Counted from the first letter of the stretch, positions 32,271 to 42,875 are shown. The stretch is DNA of 64,000 nucleotides from Diospyros lotus (GCF_014633365.1 NC_068338.1:12472616-12536615), one strand, 5' to 3'. Notes: generated from the letters alone by a model not told the origin. A program made the numbers and translations.

Positions 32271-33107
32271 ATTTTCTATTGGACATATTAACTTGGCGAT
32301 AAAAATTAAACAATTGAGTAAAAAAAAATGTATCACCTAGAAAGATTTATAAACTCCAGGTATATAGCAATCCCATATTTTCTCAAAATTTAAATTAAAC
32401 TCTTCAAGTGATTTTCCTCAATGATAATCAAATCAATTGAATCCTAACATGAACCAAAATAAATTTTTGAGTGTTAATTGAATGAAAATCAATTGAATCA
32501 TAACATTTAATTTTATAGAAGAATATAAATAAAAATTAAAATTAGAAAAAAATTGACAATAGACAAAGAGGGTTGATGACATCATTACACTCTTATAAAA
32601 TTTCTAGATTTAAACCACAATAGTATAATAGTCACTTTTTAACAAATATTAAATCTTAGATTTAAACCACAATAAACAGAGTCTTTACAAAATTAACTTA
32701 AATCATAGATTATTTAAATAGAATTTATTTAAAAATAAGTCTAATTTTTGCTTGCCTATTATTTAAATTCCATAAACATACAATAAAAAAATGCACACAC
32801 ATTATGAATCCAACCACTTATTTAATCCCAAAAAATTAACAATAAATATTGATTTACTACAAACACAAAAGATCCATAAAAGTGAAATTGACAGATCCAT
32901 AAAAGTGAAATTGACAATAAACATCAATTTAATAATTTATGACTTCACCCATGACGAGTATGTAAAAGTATAAAGCAAAAATACTTAAAATTAGATCAAA
33001 GTTCTTATCCTTGAGCATCTAATCTAAACACCCAAAACTTCTCTCTCTGTTTTTTTTTTTTTTTTTCTTGAAGTAATTCTCACAAATAGAGCATAGGCAT
33101 ACACTAA
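32271..33107. other. AT-rich upstream region of the hAT gene
   Basis: No gene. Contains a 23-bp tandem pair GATCCATAAAAGTGAAATTG... at 32,871-32,893 and 32,894-32,916 and a T17-like run near 33,050. Ends in ACTAA (33,103-33,107), the target duplication of the next element. Confidence 0.55.
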
Positions 33108-33585
33108 TGATGATGGATTTTCTGAAATGGTAGCCGCACGTTCCCTTCTTGCCTCTCTGAAGATGCCTGCAATGGAGACGGGGCTTGTTCCCCCGGTCGA
33201 TCTCTGATGATTAAGTTAGTCATTGATCTAGGATTCATTGTCCCTTTTAAACTATGTTCTCTCAGAAAAGGATAAGAAGAATCTCCCACCTTTTTCTCTT
33301 ACCTTTTCTCGGGATAGGGATCATGAGGGATCTTCGGGATCTTCCTTCCGCCTTCTTCGGGACTTTCCCGATAAGGATTTCGCGATAGCATCCGTCTCCG
33401 AGGAGTTCGGGATAACTGTTGCCTCCGTGATCTTCGGTGGGTTAGCTTGCTCTTGAGGTCTCGGGGGTTTCTTTACTGAGTGCTTATCTGATTGACGTGG
33501 CGATGCTTGTCTGCCATGTATCTTTTGACCGCCATTAGGTATCCGTCTTGGCGTAATTATGGGACCGAGGGCATTCTCCTCATCA
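33108..33585 (-). repeat. 3' LTR of Tat-like element (left copy)
   Basis: Plus-strand ends TGATGATGG...CTCCTCATCA. Same length as the right copy. By eye it differs from it at six positions (near 33,126, 33,165, 33,205, 33,222, 33,451 and 33,573). Confidence 0.95.
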
Positions 33586-33990
33586 CTTGCCCCCCCACTC
33601 CTTGAGCTCTTCGGCTTGAAGGGCTCGAGGAGTAGTAAGGCTCCTGAGGCTCTTCCCTCTAACTTCTTCTTTCTCCCCCCTTCTTTTTTTCTTTTTTCTT
33701 TTTTTTTGCGCGTCTGGCGGACGCGAAAATCAATCGGTTTTGACGGCGGTATCCCTTCCCTATGCGCTGTCCGAGGCCTTTTCGTCTTTCGAGCTCTGTC
33801 AGTGCGGGATGATCAATGCTCATTATTGCTCGCCCTTTTGGTCTCTTATTCCCGCAGTTTGAACTTTTAAAATGGGAACCCTTCAGTCCCTCTACTTCTC
33901 TTTCCGCACAACTTTCCTTCAGTTTTAGCTTTTCTTGTGCCGGCAAGCGTTTTCCACTTCTTCCGCCTCTCTTTCTTCTAGCTCTTTGCC

Positions 33991-36296
33991 ATGGCGATAA
34001 TTGGTTCTGGGAGGTTTAATCCCGCTGACGTAGAGCTTATTGAGTGGGAAAAACACCCTGCTGCGTCGATTCCATGTCAATGGATGAGCCAAGCGGAATG
34101 CCAACAGTTCAGAGAAAAGTACAACGTCCCCGAAGAGTGGGAGGTAGAGTTCAACAGCCATTTACGAGCATGTCATCCCGTCGCCGGCCGCCTTTGCATT
34201 TATAAGTGTGCTTTTGACAGGGGCTTTCGGCTTCCTCCCCGAAGAAGAGTGATGACCTTACTTCAACATCTCACTATCGCTCCCGCCCAGCTGTCTCCCT
34301 GCGGATGGCGATACTTGATGGGGTTCCTCCTTATTTGTCATTCTGGAAAAATTGAGCCAACTGGGGACCTCTTCGACTATTTCTTCACGACCAACCGCGA
34401 CCCCGGAGGGTGGATCTCCATCTCCCCTCGGATCGTGAAAGATAGCCGTCTCCTCGCCTGCAAGGGATACTCCGGTCTTGAGATTTCTGCCTCGACTCTC
34501 ATGCAATCCGGCGGGTCGAAAGATTCTGATGATTGGAAGGAGCGTTTCGTCTTCGTCCGCCCCAGGCCATCCGGCTCTTCTCAAGAGATCTGGTCTGTCA
34601 GCAACGAGTGGACTCTGGACACTAAGCACAAGCATCCGAGTGTCGAGACCATTGAAGATTTCGCCTGCCGACTTATGAAGAACAGTCGGAACTGGGAAGA
34701 AGGATGGCTTTCCAATCCCAGCCTTTCCCAAGCGGGTTTGGACGGCGAGAACTGTGAGCTCTTTTTCCTTCATCTTTTTCTTTTACTCTCTCTTATTCCT
34801 TTGTCTGTATTTGATTTTCGTTGTTATCTCTTTCTTAGTTGAAGAGGTCTGGGGGATATCTTATTCTGCTATCACTAGAGGAATGATTTTGGACTTCCCT
34901 GGGAGTAAGGGCCCTTCGGCACCTTCCGGCAACCAGAGAGTGTTGGAGAGGGCTGCGCCTCCCGAGCGAGTTCCAAAGAGCAAGAAGAATAATAAGAAAA
35001 ACTCATTACCGTCCAGGTCGCGAAGAGCGGTGGAGGAAAACCCTGGGACCTTCCAAGAGGCTTCCAAGAGGAGCGTTGCTGGGGGTTCGGGGGACCCATC
35101 TTCCCAGCTTCTCACTTCTCAAACCAGAGACTCTCCGACCGCGCGGTGAGAAGCCTCCACCATGCCTGCGCCCTTGCCGATCTCTGACGAAGACGATTTG
35201 GCGACCATCGCACAGGTGCTTGCTGTAGCTCGCGCAGAGGCCCAGAAAAGGCAAACCATGGCAGGTACGGAGTCCAGTGCTACGCCTCCCAGCATCCTTA
35301 TCAGTTCGATTTTTAAATGAATTTTAACGCCATTGGCACCAGCGGGGCGTTCGGAGCTGACGGGAGAGGCTTCGCTGGAGGAGGCTTCGGCGTTGTCGAC
35401 GAAGGAGATTTTAGCACGCCGGACGAAGCGTCGTAGGATGGAGGCCGCCTCCCCAGCTGCTACTCCCTCCGAGCCTTCGGCTCCTGAAGCCACCAATGCT
35501 CCTTCAACCGCTTTAGTCTTACCGGAGACTCTACGAACTCCGAACGAAATCGACTATTGCGCCGAAATTCTAAGGGTGCGACTGCACTCCTTCCTTTTTT
35601 GACTTTTCGCTTTTTCTATGCCAGTAGGTCTTAATCTATACTCTGTTTTTACTTCCTCAGAACCTTACAGAGTTCCAAGGTCTAGTCTCTCGACGAGAAT
35701 CCAAACTTCAAACCCAGATCATCTCCCTGGAGTCTGAGGTCGAAAGGCTTCGGCGGTTGGAATCTCTTTCTTCCCAACTGTCGAGTCTCGAGCACCGTGT
35801 TCATATTTTAACTAAGTCTGTGGAGCTGGCGCAAGAAGATGCCCGACTTGCCAACGAAGCCGAATCTCAAGTGCGCGAGGATTTGGAGTTGGTCCAGAAG
35901 AACATGCTTGAGGCTAATCAGGCCAATTCCCGACTTGGGGAGGAGCTGGACTCCACTAAGGTTGTTAATCACCAGCTTCAGGAGGATATAAAAAGACTTA
36001 CTCTAGAGCTGAAGGAAGCCAAGAAGGGACATGTCGAAGCGTTGGAGTCTTATTCCCGGTGCAAAGAAGACCTTCGTACCGCTCATGCCCAACTCCAATC
36101 CGCCCTCAAGGATGCCCAAGTGACTTTTCAAAATGGTCGCGAGGATTTCCGAAACTCTGAAGCTTATGCCGCGGAATTAGGAGTTCTTCGGGGTGGGTTT
36201 GAGCATATGAGAAAACTCATCAAAGAGCGCTTCCCGAACCTGGATGTAGACTCCATCCCCTTCGATGTTGTCGCCGCCTTGTCTTCTTTGGAGTAG
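33991..36296 (+). pseudogene. Antisense extra gene of Tat-like element (transposase 28-like), three exons
   Basis: Runs opposite to gag-pol. Exon 1 (33,991-34,753) encodes a globular domain (ADVELIEWEKHP..., WRYLMGFLLICHS..., GGWISISPR). The intron 34,754-34,838 has GT...AG ends and is 85 bp; splicing restores frame into EEVWGISYSAIT. Exon 2 (34,839-35,575) is basic and Ser/Pro-rich (KSKKNNKKNS) with in-frame TGA codons at 35,147 and near 35,318. The second intron, 35,576-35,660, is also 85 bp. Exon 3 (35,661-36,296) is a long coiled coil ending FDVVAALSSLE. Such antisense ORFs, annotated as putative plant transposon protein, are known in Tat elements; function is unknown. The two stops make this copy probably inactive, unless exon 2 is further spliced. 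Confidence 0.75.
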
Positions 36297-36577
36297 ACAT
36301 TTTTTGTATTAAAACCTGTTGTCGTAATAATAAAAGTGTTTAGATTTTTCACACAATTTTCTTTTGCTGCCGCCTTTTTGTTTTTTTGTTTCCTTCGTTT
36401 TTTCCGAAAACAAGAAAAAGAAGGCCGTTTGGGATCAGGCTTGATTCTTCCTTTTTTTTTTTTACCACCCCTGCTTATCGCAAGACTTGGTCTTCGTCGC
36501 TTGCTGTCGCTTGCTCGAAAGGGCTCGGCTCCGGCCCCCCAAGGATCGCGCCTGATCCTCGCAATCTTAAGCCTTTC

Positions 36578-36812
36578 GAGGATCATATCTGATTCCTTGC
36601 CTTTTCCGGGGGTTCGGACCCTCCGAGGATCACATCTGATCCTTTGTTTTTGTCGGGGGTTCGGGCCCCCCGAGGATCATATTTGATCCTTTATTTTTGT
36701 CGGGGGTTCGGGTCCCCCGAGGATCATATTTGATCCTTTGTTTTTGTCGGGGGTTCGGGCCCCCCGAGGATCATATCTGATCCTTTGTTATAGTTGAGGG
36801 GTCTAGCCCCGT
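36578..36812. repeat. 47-bp tandem repeats, five units
   Basis: Units start at 36,578, 36,625, 36,672, 36,719 and 36,766, an exact 47-bp period. Each contains GAGGATCATATCTGATCC and CGGGGGTTCGGGCCCCCCG, both near-palindromic, so each unit could fold. The array lies in the non-coding gap between the end of pol and the end of the antisense gene, where Tat elements often carry variable tandem repeats. Confidence 0.9.
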
Positions 36813-37006
36813 TGAGGGTATGTCAATTCTTTCCCTTTGCGCTGATGTGCCTTCCCAGATCTTTGGAAATGATGAGTTTTTACGCATAGGAGAAAAAAGA
36901 TGAATTTATTCCTGGATAGCATACGTAAAGCAACAAAAAGAAAAGATGCCAAGACATATAATGTAAAATTATTACTAACAGATCATACGAAGATAATAAA
37001 GAGTTA

Positions 37007-38629
37007 TCACTGATAGAACTTCCTCAAGTTCTGCACGTTCCATGCGTTTTTCACCGTTGTACCCTCGAGGGTCTGTAGTTTGTATGCCCCCGGGCTGAGG
37101 ACCTCTATTACTTTGTAGGGACCTTCCCAATTTGGTGTTAACTTATCTGTTTCTCGGGCTCCCTGAACGTCTGCTCGCCTTAATACCAAATCTCCTGGTA
37201 GAAAATTTCGTGCTCTTACTCGTCGATTGTAGTATCTCTCTATGCGCTGATTATAAGCAGCTTGTCGAATCCTCGCCTGATCACGAAATTCATCAAGGAA
37301 GTCTAGGTTGTCCCTTAAATTCTGCTCATTGGATTCAGGGTCGAATAGCTCTACTCGTAGCGTAGGCACTCCAATTTCAACTGGGATTAATGCTTCCGAG
37401 CCGTAGCATAGACTGAAAGGAGTCTCTCCCGTGGAGACCTTCGCCGTGGTTCGGTAAGACCATAGAATGCTCGATAGTTCTTCCACCCAGCTACCCTTCG
37501 CCTTATCTACTCTTGTTTTTAAACCACGCAACAGAGTTCTGTTAGCGAGTTCAATTTGGCCATTAGCTTGTGGGTGAGCTATCGAGGTGAATTGTTGCTT
37601 GATTCCTAACTCCTGGCACCATTCCCGAACGGACCGATCAGAAAATTGAGTGCCGTTGTCTGAGATCAGCACCCGAGGGACTCCGAAGCGACAGACTACA
37701 TTCTTCCATAGAAATTGTTTCACCCGCCGAGAAGTAATAGAGGCCACTGCTTCAGCTTCGACCCACTTTGTGAAGTAATCGATAGCAGCCATGATATACT
37801 TGACCTGTCCAGCTGCTGGGGGAAAAGGCCCCAGGATGTCTATACCCCATTGAGCGAAGGGGCATGGTGTAGCGAGATGAGTTAGTGCGACTGCCGGCAC
37901 ATGGACCAAATTAGACGTTTTCTGGCACCGATCGCAAGTTCTGACTAGCTGCTCGGAATCTCGTACCATCGTTGGCCAATAATACCCCTGCCGCAGGGCC
38001 TTTTGACTAAGCGCCCGAGCCCCGATGTGGTTTCCACATATTCCTTCATGAATCTCCCGTAGGATATAGTCTGCTTCGCGAGGTCGGATACATTTGAGCA
38101 GTGGTTGTGAAAAAGACCTTCTGTATAGTTCCCCGCCGACTAACACGAAATTTCGGGCTTTTCGTCTGACCTCCCGTGCCTCCGAATCGTCTTCGGGGAG
38201 CTTCTCCTCTCTCAAATATAACAACAGGGGGTCCATCCAGCTAGGCTCGTCATCGACACATAACTGGTCCGTGACTTCTTCGATACTCTTTTGCGGAAGA
38301 GATTCGATCCGAATTTCCCGAGAGCTCGTAGGGAAAGAGGAAGAAGCGATTCGGGACAGCAAGTCCGCCTCTGTATTCATAGCCCGAGGGACGTATTCCA
38401 CCTTTACGTGTTGGAAACGCGCCATCAACTCCTTGACTATGGTCAAGTATCGCGCCATGTGACTTTCTCGGGCTTCATATTCTCCATTCACCTGCTGCAC
38501 CACTAAGTTAGAATCTGAACTTACCTCGACGTTTTGAGCTCCCAACTGTTCAGCCAACCTCAGTCCAGCCAATAAGGCCTCATATTCTGCTTCATTGTTA
38601 GATGCTCGGAATTCAAAAATGTAGCGCAT
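37007..38629 (-). CDS. Ty3/gypsy pol, RNase H end and integrase, 540 aa
   Basis: The first 95 residues continue RNase H (SNNEAEYEALLAGL, SDSNLVVQQVNGEYEA). A zinc-binding H-H-C-C region follows (about 190-240, with HxxxxGNH...CDRCQ). The integrase core shows the D-D-E triad in WGIDILGPFP, LISDNGTQF and NGQIELANRT (roughly residues 265, 325, 361). The C-terminus has the GDLVLRR and NWEGPYKVIEV motifs. Integrase inserts the cDNA into the genome. The frame begins at a methionine inside RNase H only because of a frameshift; it overlaps the end of the upstream frame at 38,613-38,629 and originally was one polyprotein with it. Integrase itself looks intact. Confidence 0.92.
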   Translation of the reverse strand: MRYIFEFRASNNEAEYEALLAGLRLAEQLGAQNVEVSSDSNLVVQQVNGEYEARESHMARYLTIVKELMARFQHVKVEYVPRAMNTEADLLSRIASSSFPTSSREIRIESLPQKSIEEVTDQLCVDDEPSWMDPLLLYLREEKLPEDDSEAREVRRKARNFVLVGGELYRRSFSQPLLKCIRPREADYILREIHEGICGNHIGARALSQKALRQGYYWPTMVRDSEQLVRTCDRCQKTSNLVHVPAVALTHLATPCPFAQWGIDILGPFPPAAGQVKYIMAAIDYFTKWVEAEAVASITSRRVKQFLWKNVVCRFGVPRVLISDNGTQFSDRSVREWCQELGIKQQFTSIAHPQANGQIELANRTLLRGLKTRVDKAKGSWVEELSSILWSYRTTAKVSTGETPFSLCYGSEALIPVEIGVPTLRVELFDPESNEQNLRDNLDFLDEFRDQARIRQAAYNQRIERYYNRRVRARNFLPGDLVLRRADVQGARETDKLTPNWEGPYKVIEVLSPGAYKLQTLEGTTVKNAWNVQNLRKFYQ

Positions 38630-41600
38630 AAGGCCATATTTGCCCTTTGGGACTTTTTATCATTAATCCTGCTCCACCACCGCCCGAGGTCGAGCTTCCG
38701 TCTACCGCCACTAACCATGGTCTCTGATTTTCTTCGGGGCCTTCGGGAGCTCCTATCCCTTCGGCAATGAAGTCTGCTAACGACTGCGCCTTAATGGCCG
38801 GTCGCGGCCTATACTCAATGTCGAAGGCGATGAGCTCTACTGCCCACTTCAACATCCGGCCTGAAAGCTCCGGCTTGCTAAGGACCTGCTTCAAAGGTTG
38901 ATTAGTAAGCACTATAATCGTATGAGCTTGAAAGTAGGGTCGGAGTTTCCTCGCCGATGTTATTAAGGCGAAAGCCAGTTTTTCCATAGGAAGATACTGA
39001 ACCTCGGCTCCCGATAATCGTTTACTCGCATAATAAACGGGCCTCTGGATCTTATTTTCTTCTCGTATCAATACCGAGCTTACGGCCTCATTGGCCACCG
39101 CCAGATATATGTATAATGGTTCTCCGGGCTTCGGCTTGGTAAGAACCGGAGGCGTGGCTAGGTGCTCCTTCAGCTTTTCGAAAGCTCGCTGGCATTCAGA
39201 ATTCCATTCGAACCTATTTGCTTTCGATAAGACCTTATAGAAAGGAAGACCTTTTTCTGCCAAACGAGAAAGGAATCTGCCAAGGGCTGTCATCCTACCC
39301 GTAAGGCTCTGAACCTCTTTCACATTCCTCGGGGCCGGCATATCCATGATAGCTTTGACCTTCGCAGGGTTTACCTCGATCCCTCGGTGGTGTACTATGT
39401 AGCCCAGGAACTTTCCTGCAGAAACGCCGAAAGCACATTTGACAGGATTAAGTTTCATATGGAACTTACGAAGGGTTTTGAAACATTCCTCCAGATCCTC
39501 CGGATGACATTCGGCTACCATACTTTTTACCAGCATGTCGTCGACGTATGCCTCCATATTTCTTCCGAGTTGTTGGTGAAAAAGCTTGTTTACCAAGCGC
39601 TGGTAAGTAGCTCCTGCGTTCTTTAACCCGAAAGGCATTACGGTGTAGCAGTAGGTTGCCTTGTTGGTGATGAATGCCGTCTTCTCCTGGTCCTCCGGGT
39701 GCAATGGAATCTGGTGATATCCCTGAAAAGCATCTAGGAAACTCATGAGCGAACATCCAGCAGTTCCATCAATTAGGGCGTCAATCCTCGGGAGTGGGTA
39801 GCTATCCTTTGGGCAGGCTTTGTTAAGATCGGTGAAATCGATACAAAGTCTCCACTTGCTCTGCCCTTTGGGAACCAGCACGACATTCGCTAACCAATCC
39901 GGATAATCCACCTCCCGAATGTGGCCCGCATCTGCTAACTTTGCGATCTCCTCCTCAATTGCCCGTGCCCTATCTGGGGCTAAGCTTCGTTTCTTCTGCC
40001 TGATAGGCTGAAAACCTGATCGGACCCCCAGCCTGTGTGTCACTACTTCTGGATTTACTCCTGGCATATCCCGGGCTGTCCATGCGAAGATATCCGCATA
40101 CTGTCTAAGGAGTGATATTATTTGACTCCTTAGCGGATCTTTTAACTCCATACTCACTCTTACGCATCGACTTGGGCAATTTTCTTCCAGAGGTACTTCT
40201 TCCAATTCATCCACCGGCTCTGCTGTTTTGGGATCTTCGGGTCCTTCTAGTAGAAAACTGACCTCCTTCGGGGGGTCAGCATCCTTCTGCAACCCTGCTT
40301 CTTTACTCTTCGCCATGCCTATAGAGGCTATGTAACATTCACGGGCTAAGCGCAGATCTCCCCGCACTTCGCCCGTCCCCCTATCCGTGGGAAACTTCAT
40401 CATCATATGATATGTGCTTGGGATGGCTCGAAAGGCATTGAGACCCGATCTTCCCAGAATCATGTTGTAAGCCGAGGGCACGTCTGCTACTAGGATGTCT
40501 AGCATAACACGAGAAGTTCGGGAACCTCTCCCTACCGTCAATGGGAGTTGAATAATCCCTTTTGAATATACGGCTTCACCATCAAATCCCACCAAAGGGA
40601 CCCTCGCTGCCCTCAACTGTGTCATTTCATACCCCATGCCTAAGAAGGCTTGCTGATACAAGATTTCTGAAGAGCTTCCTGGATCCACAAGGATCCGCCG
40701 AAGTTCCCACTTCCCGAGTTCTACTGTTATCACCAGTGGGTCATTTCGAGTCGGGTATCCCAGGAGGTCGCTATCTGAAAAAGAGATTGGATCCACATTC
40801 CTCGATCTTTTCAGCCGGACCGCATTACTTTTTTCATCCTTCATGACCGGGACCTCCCCAGCTGCGAGTGTGTGGAATATCGGAGGCTGAGGATGATCAT
40901 CTTCTCTTCGATGCGATCTCTCCTGCTGGGCCCGATTTCGATCCTCCGTGCGGTCTTTCTTGGGGGGGCTTCTCGATCGCGACCGTCGATCCTTTCTCCC
41001 CTGAGAATCACCCGTTTTAGCCACGTAGCCCCTCAGGAAACCCCGATTGATAAGCTCCTGAATCTCCTCCTTTAATTGGTGACACTCCTCAGTGTCATGA
41101 CCATGATCTCGATGAAATCGGCAATATTTACTTCTGTTCCTTTTGTCGGATGGTGCCTTCATCGGTCGAGGCTTTTTCAAATAGTCTTTTCCTTCAATAG
41201 TGGCCAGGATTTCTGCTCTCGGGGCGTTCAAAGGAGTGAAACCCCCCGAATCCCACCGAGGGCGATGTTTTTCCCTTCGGTCGTCACTCCTCCTTTCCTC
41301 GGGATGCTTCTTTTTATCCTTCTTTTCCACATGTTCCGCCCTCTTAGCCTGCATGACCTCTTCGGCATTTATGTACTTCGTGGCCCGGCCCAATATGTCC
41401 GTGAATGCACTCAGAGGCGTTTTGGCTAATGATTGGGCAAAAGGGCTAGGCCTCAGGGCGTTCTGGAATGCCACCATAGCTACGTTGTGGTTAAAGTTCT
41501 CAATACTCAAGGCTTCCATATTAAATCGTGAAACGAAATCCTTCAAGGGCTCTCCTTGGTTTTGCTTCATACTCACCAAGGCCATGGTGGACCTTCGGTG

Positions 41601-42314
41601 TCTTCGGAGAGGTGCAAAGTGCGCCAGAAAGCTGTTTCGGAGTTGCGCAAAACTTACGATGGAATGATGAGCCAGGTTTGAATACCACGCCCGTGCGTGC
41701 CCCTCCAGGGTGGCCAAGAAAACTCTACACCACATCGCGTCTGAGGCGTCCTGTACCATCATATGCGAGGTAAAGAGATCAAGGTGATCCATCGGGTCGA
41801 AGGTCCCTGCGTAAGGCTTAATGGCCGGGATACGGAGACGTTCCGGTGGTATGGCCGCCAAGATCTCTGGGCTAAGGGGCTGATTTATCCTTGGTCCCTG
41901 AGCCTCTCCGGTCTTCGGCTTTAGGGCGGCCATCTCCTCCTCCAACTGCTGCAATCTTCTTTCTTGCCGCTGCTGCACAAACGACAAGTCAAGAGACTCG
42001 GCCGCCTCGCCATCATCTTGTCCTGGCCTCTGTGGATTCTCATCCCGTCGATAGGACTCCTCCTCTCTTGGGGGCTCGCGCCTTTCTTCCGCCCGAGAAT
42101 GCTGGGCTTGCTGATGCTGGCGATCTAGAAAACCCATGAGCAACTCCGTCAATCGTTGCACTTGACCCTCCAGGAGTGTTATCTGATCGGGGGGAGGCGG
42201 AGGGCCCTCCGGACTCCGAGCTCTCCCCGTCGGGCTTCGGGGAGGATTCTGCTGACTCGGCTCTGGAACGGGGTTGCTCCCCGCGGCCCTAGACGGCTGT
42301 CTTCTGGTTGCCAT
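38613..42314 (-). CDS. Ty3/gypsy gag-protease-RT-RNase H polyprotein, 1233 aa
   Basis: Starts at the first ATG after the primer site. A Pro/Arg-rich N-terminus with a short coiled stretch leads into gag (about 160-330; KPYAGTFDPMDHL, GHARAWYSNL). A zinc-knuckle-like CRFHRDHGHDTEEC follows near 400. The protease motif is LVDPGSSSEIL near 541; the D-x-G core is kept, with P for the usual T, as in other Tat elements. RT has KWRLCIDFTDLNKACPKDSY and the catalytic YVDD near 923, then the connection and RNase H start (VAVDGSSTSGGGGAG). The frame ends early because of a small indel near 38,613, cutting RNase H. Gag and RT appear undamaged. Confidence 0.94.
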   Translation of the reverse strand: MATRRQPSRAAGSNPVPEPSQQNPPRSPTGRARSPEGPPPPPDQITLLEGQVQRLTELLMGFLDRQHQQAQHSRAEERREPPREEESYRRDENPQRPGQDDGEAAESLDLSFVQQRQERRLQQLEEEMAALKPKTGEAQGPRINQPLSPEILAAIPPERLRIPAIKPYAGTFDPMDHLDLFTSHMMVQDASDAMWCRVFLATLEGHARAWYSNLAHHSIVSFAQLRNSFLAHFAPLRRHRRSTMALVSMKQNQGEPLKDFVSRFNMEALSIENFNHNVAMVAFQNALRPSPFAQSLAKTPLSAFTDILGRATKYINAEEVMQAKRAEHVEKKDKKKHPEERRSDDRREKHRPRWDSGGFTPLNAPRAEILATIEGKDYLKKPRPMKAPSDKRNRSKYCRFHRDHGHDTEECHQLKEEIQELINRGFLRGYVAKTGDSQGRKDRRSRSRSPPKKDRTEDRNRAQQERSHRREDDHPQPPIFHTLAAGEVPVMKDEKSNAVRLKRSRNVDPISFSDSDLLGYPTRNDPLVITVELGKWELRRILVDPGSSSEILYQQAFLGMGYEMTQLRAARVPLVGFDGEAVYSKGIIQLPLTVGRGSRTSRVMLDILVADVPSAYNMILGRSGLNAFRAIPSTYHMMMKFPTDRGTGEVRGDLRLARECYIASIGMAKSKEAGLQKDADPPKEVSFLLEGPEDPKTAEPVDELEEVPLEENCPSRCVRVSMELKDPLRSQIISLLRQYADIFAWTARDMPGVNPEVVTHRLGVRSGFQPIRQKKRSLAPDRARAIEEEIAKLADAGHIREVDYPDWLANVVLVPKGQSKWRLCIDFTDLNKACPKDSYPLPRIDALIDGTAGCSLMSFLDAFQGYHQIPLHPEDQEKTAFITNKATYCYTVMPFGLKNAGATYQRLVNKLFHQQLGRNMEAYVDDMLVKSMVAECHPEDLEECFKTLRKFHMKLNPVKCAFGVSAGKFLGYIVHHRGIEVNPAKVKAIMDMPAPRNVKEVQSLTGRMTALGRFLSRLAEKGLPFYKVLSKANRFEWNSECQRAFEKLKEHLATPPVLTKPKPGEPLYIYLAVANEAVSSVLIREENKIQRPVYYASKRLSGAEVQYLPMEKLAFALITSARKLRPYFQAHTIIVLTNQPLKQVLSKPELSGRMLKWAVELIAFDIEYRPRPAIKAQSLADFIAEGIGAPEGPEENQRPWLVAVDGSSTSGGGGAGLMIKSPKGQIWPYALHF

Positions 42315-42376
42315 TCACGGTTGAGAAAAAAGGCAAGATTGTTTGCTGCACTGGAGAGACAGAAGAGAAGAATGTC

Positions 42377-42395
42377 GGCCCCACGGTGGGCGCCA
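42377..42395 (-). promoter_or_regulatory. Primer binding site of Tat-like element
   Basis: On the minus strand TGGCGCCCACCGTGGGGCC follows the 5' LTR after two spacer bases. TGGCGCC-type sites are typical of the Tat lineage and differ from the tRNA-Met site of the other elements in this window. Confidence 0.8.
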
Positions 42396-42397
42396 AT

Positions 42398-42875
42398 TGA
42401 TGATGGATTTTCTGAGATGGTAGCCGCACGTTCCCTTCTTGCCTCTCTGAAGATACCTGCAATGGAGACGGGGCTTGTTCCCCCGGTCGATCTCCGATGA
42501 TTAAGTTAGTCCTTGATCTAGGATTCATTGTCCCTTTTAAACTATGTTCTCTCAGAAAAGGATAAGAAGAATCTCCCACCTTTTTCTCTTACCTTTTCTC
42601 GGGATAGGGATCATGAGGGATCTTCGGGATCTTCCTTCCGCCTTCTTCGGGACTTTCCCGATAAGGATTTCGCGATAGCATCCGTCTCCGAGGAGTTCGG
42701 GATAACTGTTGCCTCCGTGATCTTCGGTGGGTTAGCTTGCTCCTGAGGTCTCGGGGGTTTCTTTACTGAGTGCTTATCTGATTGACGTGGCGATGCTTGT
42801 CTGCCATGTATCTTTTGACCGCCATTAGGTATCCGTCTTGGCGTAATTATGGGACCGAGGGCGTTCTCCTCATCA
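42398..42875 (-). repeat. 5' LTR of Tat-like element (right copy)
   Basis: 478 bp, ends TGATGATGG...CTCCTCATCA on the plus strand. Carries the promoter for gag-pol on the minus strand; no convincing TATA box was seen by eye. Confidence 0.95.

Larger units (their letters stand above)
33108..42875 (-). mobile_element. Near-intact Ty3/gypsy element, Tat/Retand type, TSD ACTAA
   Basis: Bounded by two 478-bp LTRs in direct repeat and by ACTAA at 33,103-33,107 and 42,876-42,880. On the minus strand the order is 5' LTR (right copy), primer site, gag-protease-RT-RNase H, integrase, a 47-bp repeat array, an extra gene in the opposite direction, 3' LTR (left copy). This layout, with a gap and an antisense ORF between pol and the 3' LTR, is that of the plant Tat lineage (Retand/Ogre relatives). 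I count six differences between the LTRs, so the insertion is recent. Defects seen: one frameshift in RNase H and two in-frame stops in the antisense gene. Confidence 0.95.

Noticed and set aside
34258..34773. 171-codon minus-strand frame opposite exon 1 of the antisense gene
   Set aside because: Shadow frame; the plus strand has the splice sites and recognisable protein features.
36578..36812. CRISPR array
   Set aside because: Contiguous 47-bp tandem repeats with no unique spacers, in a plant retrotransposon.
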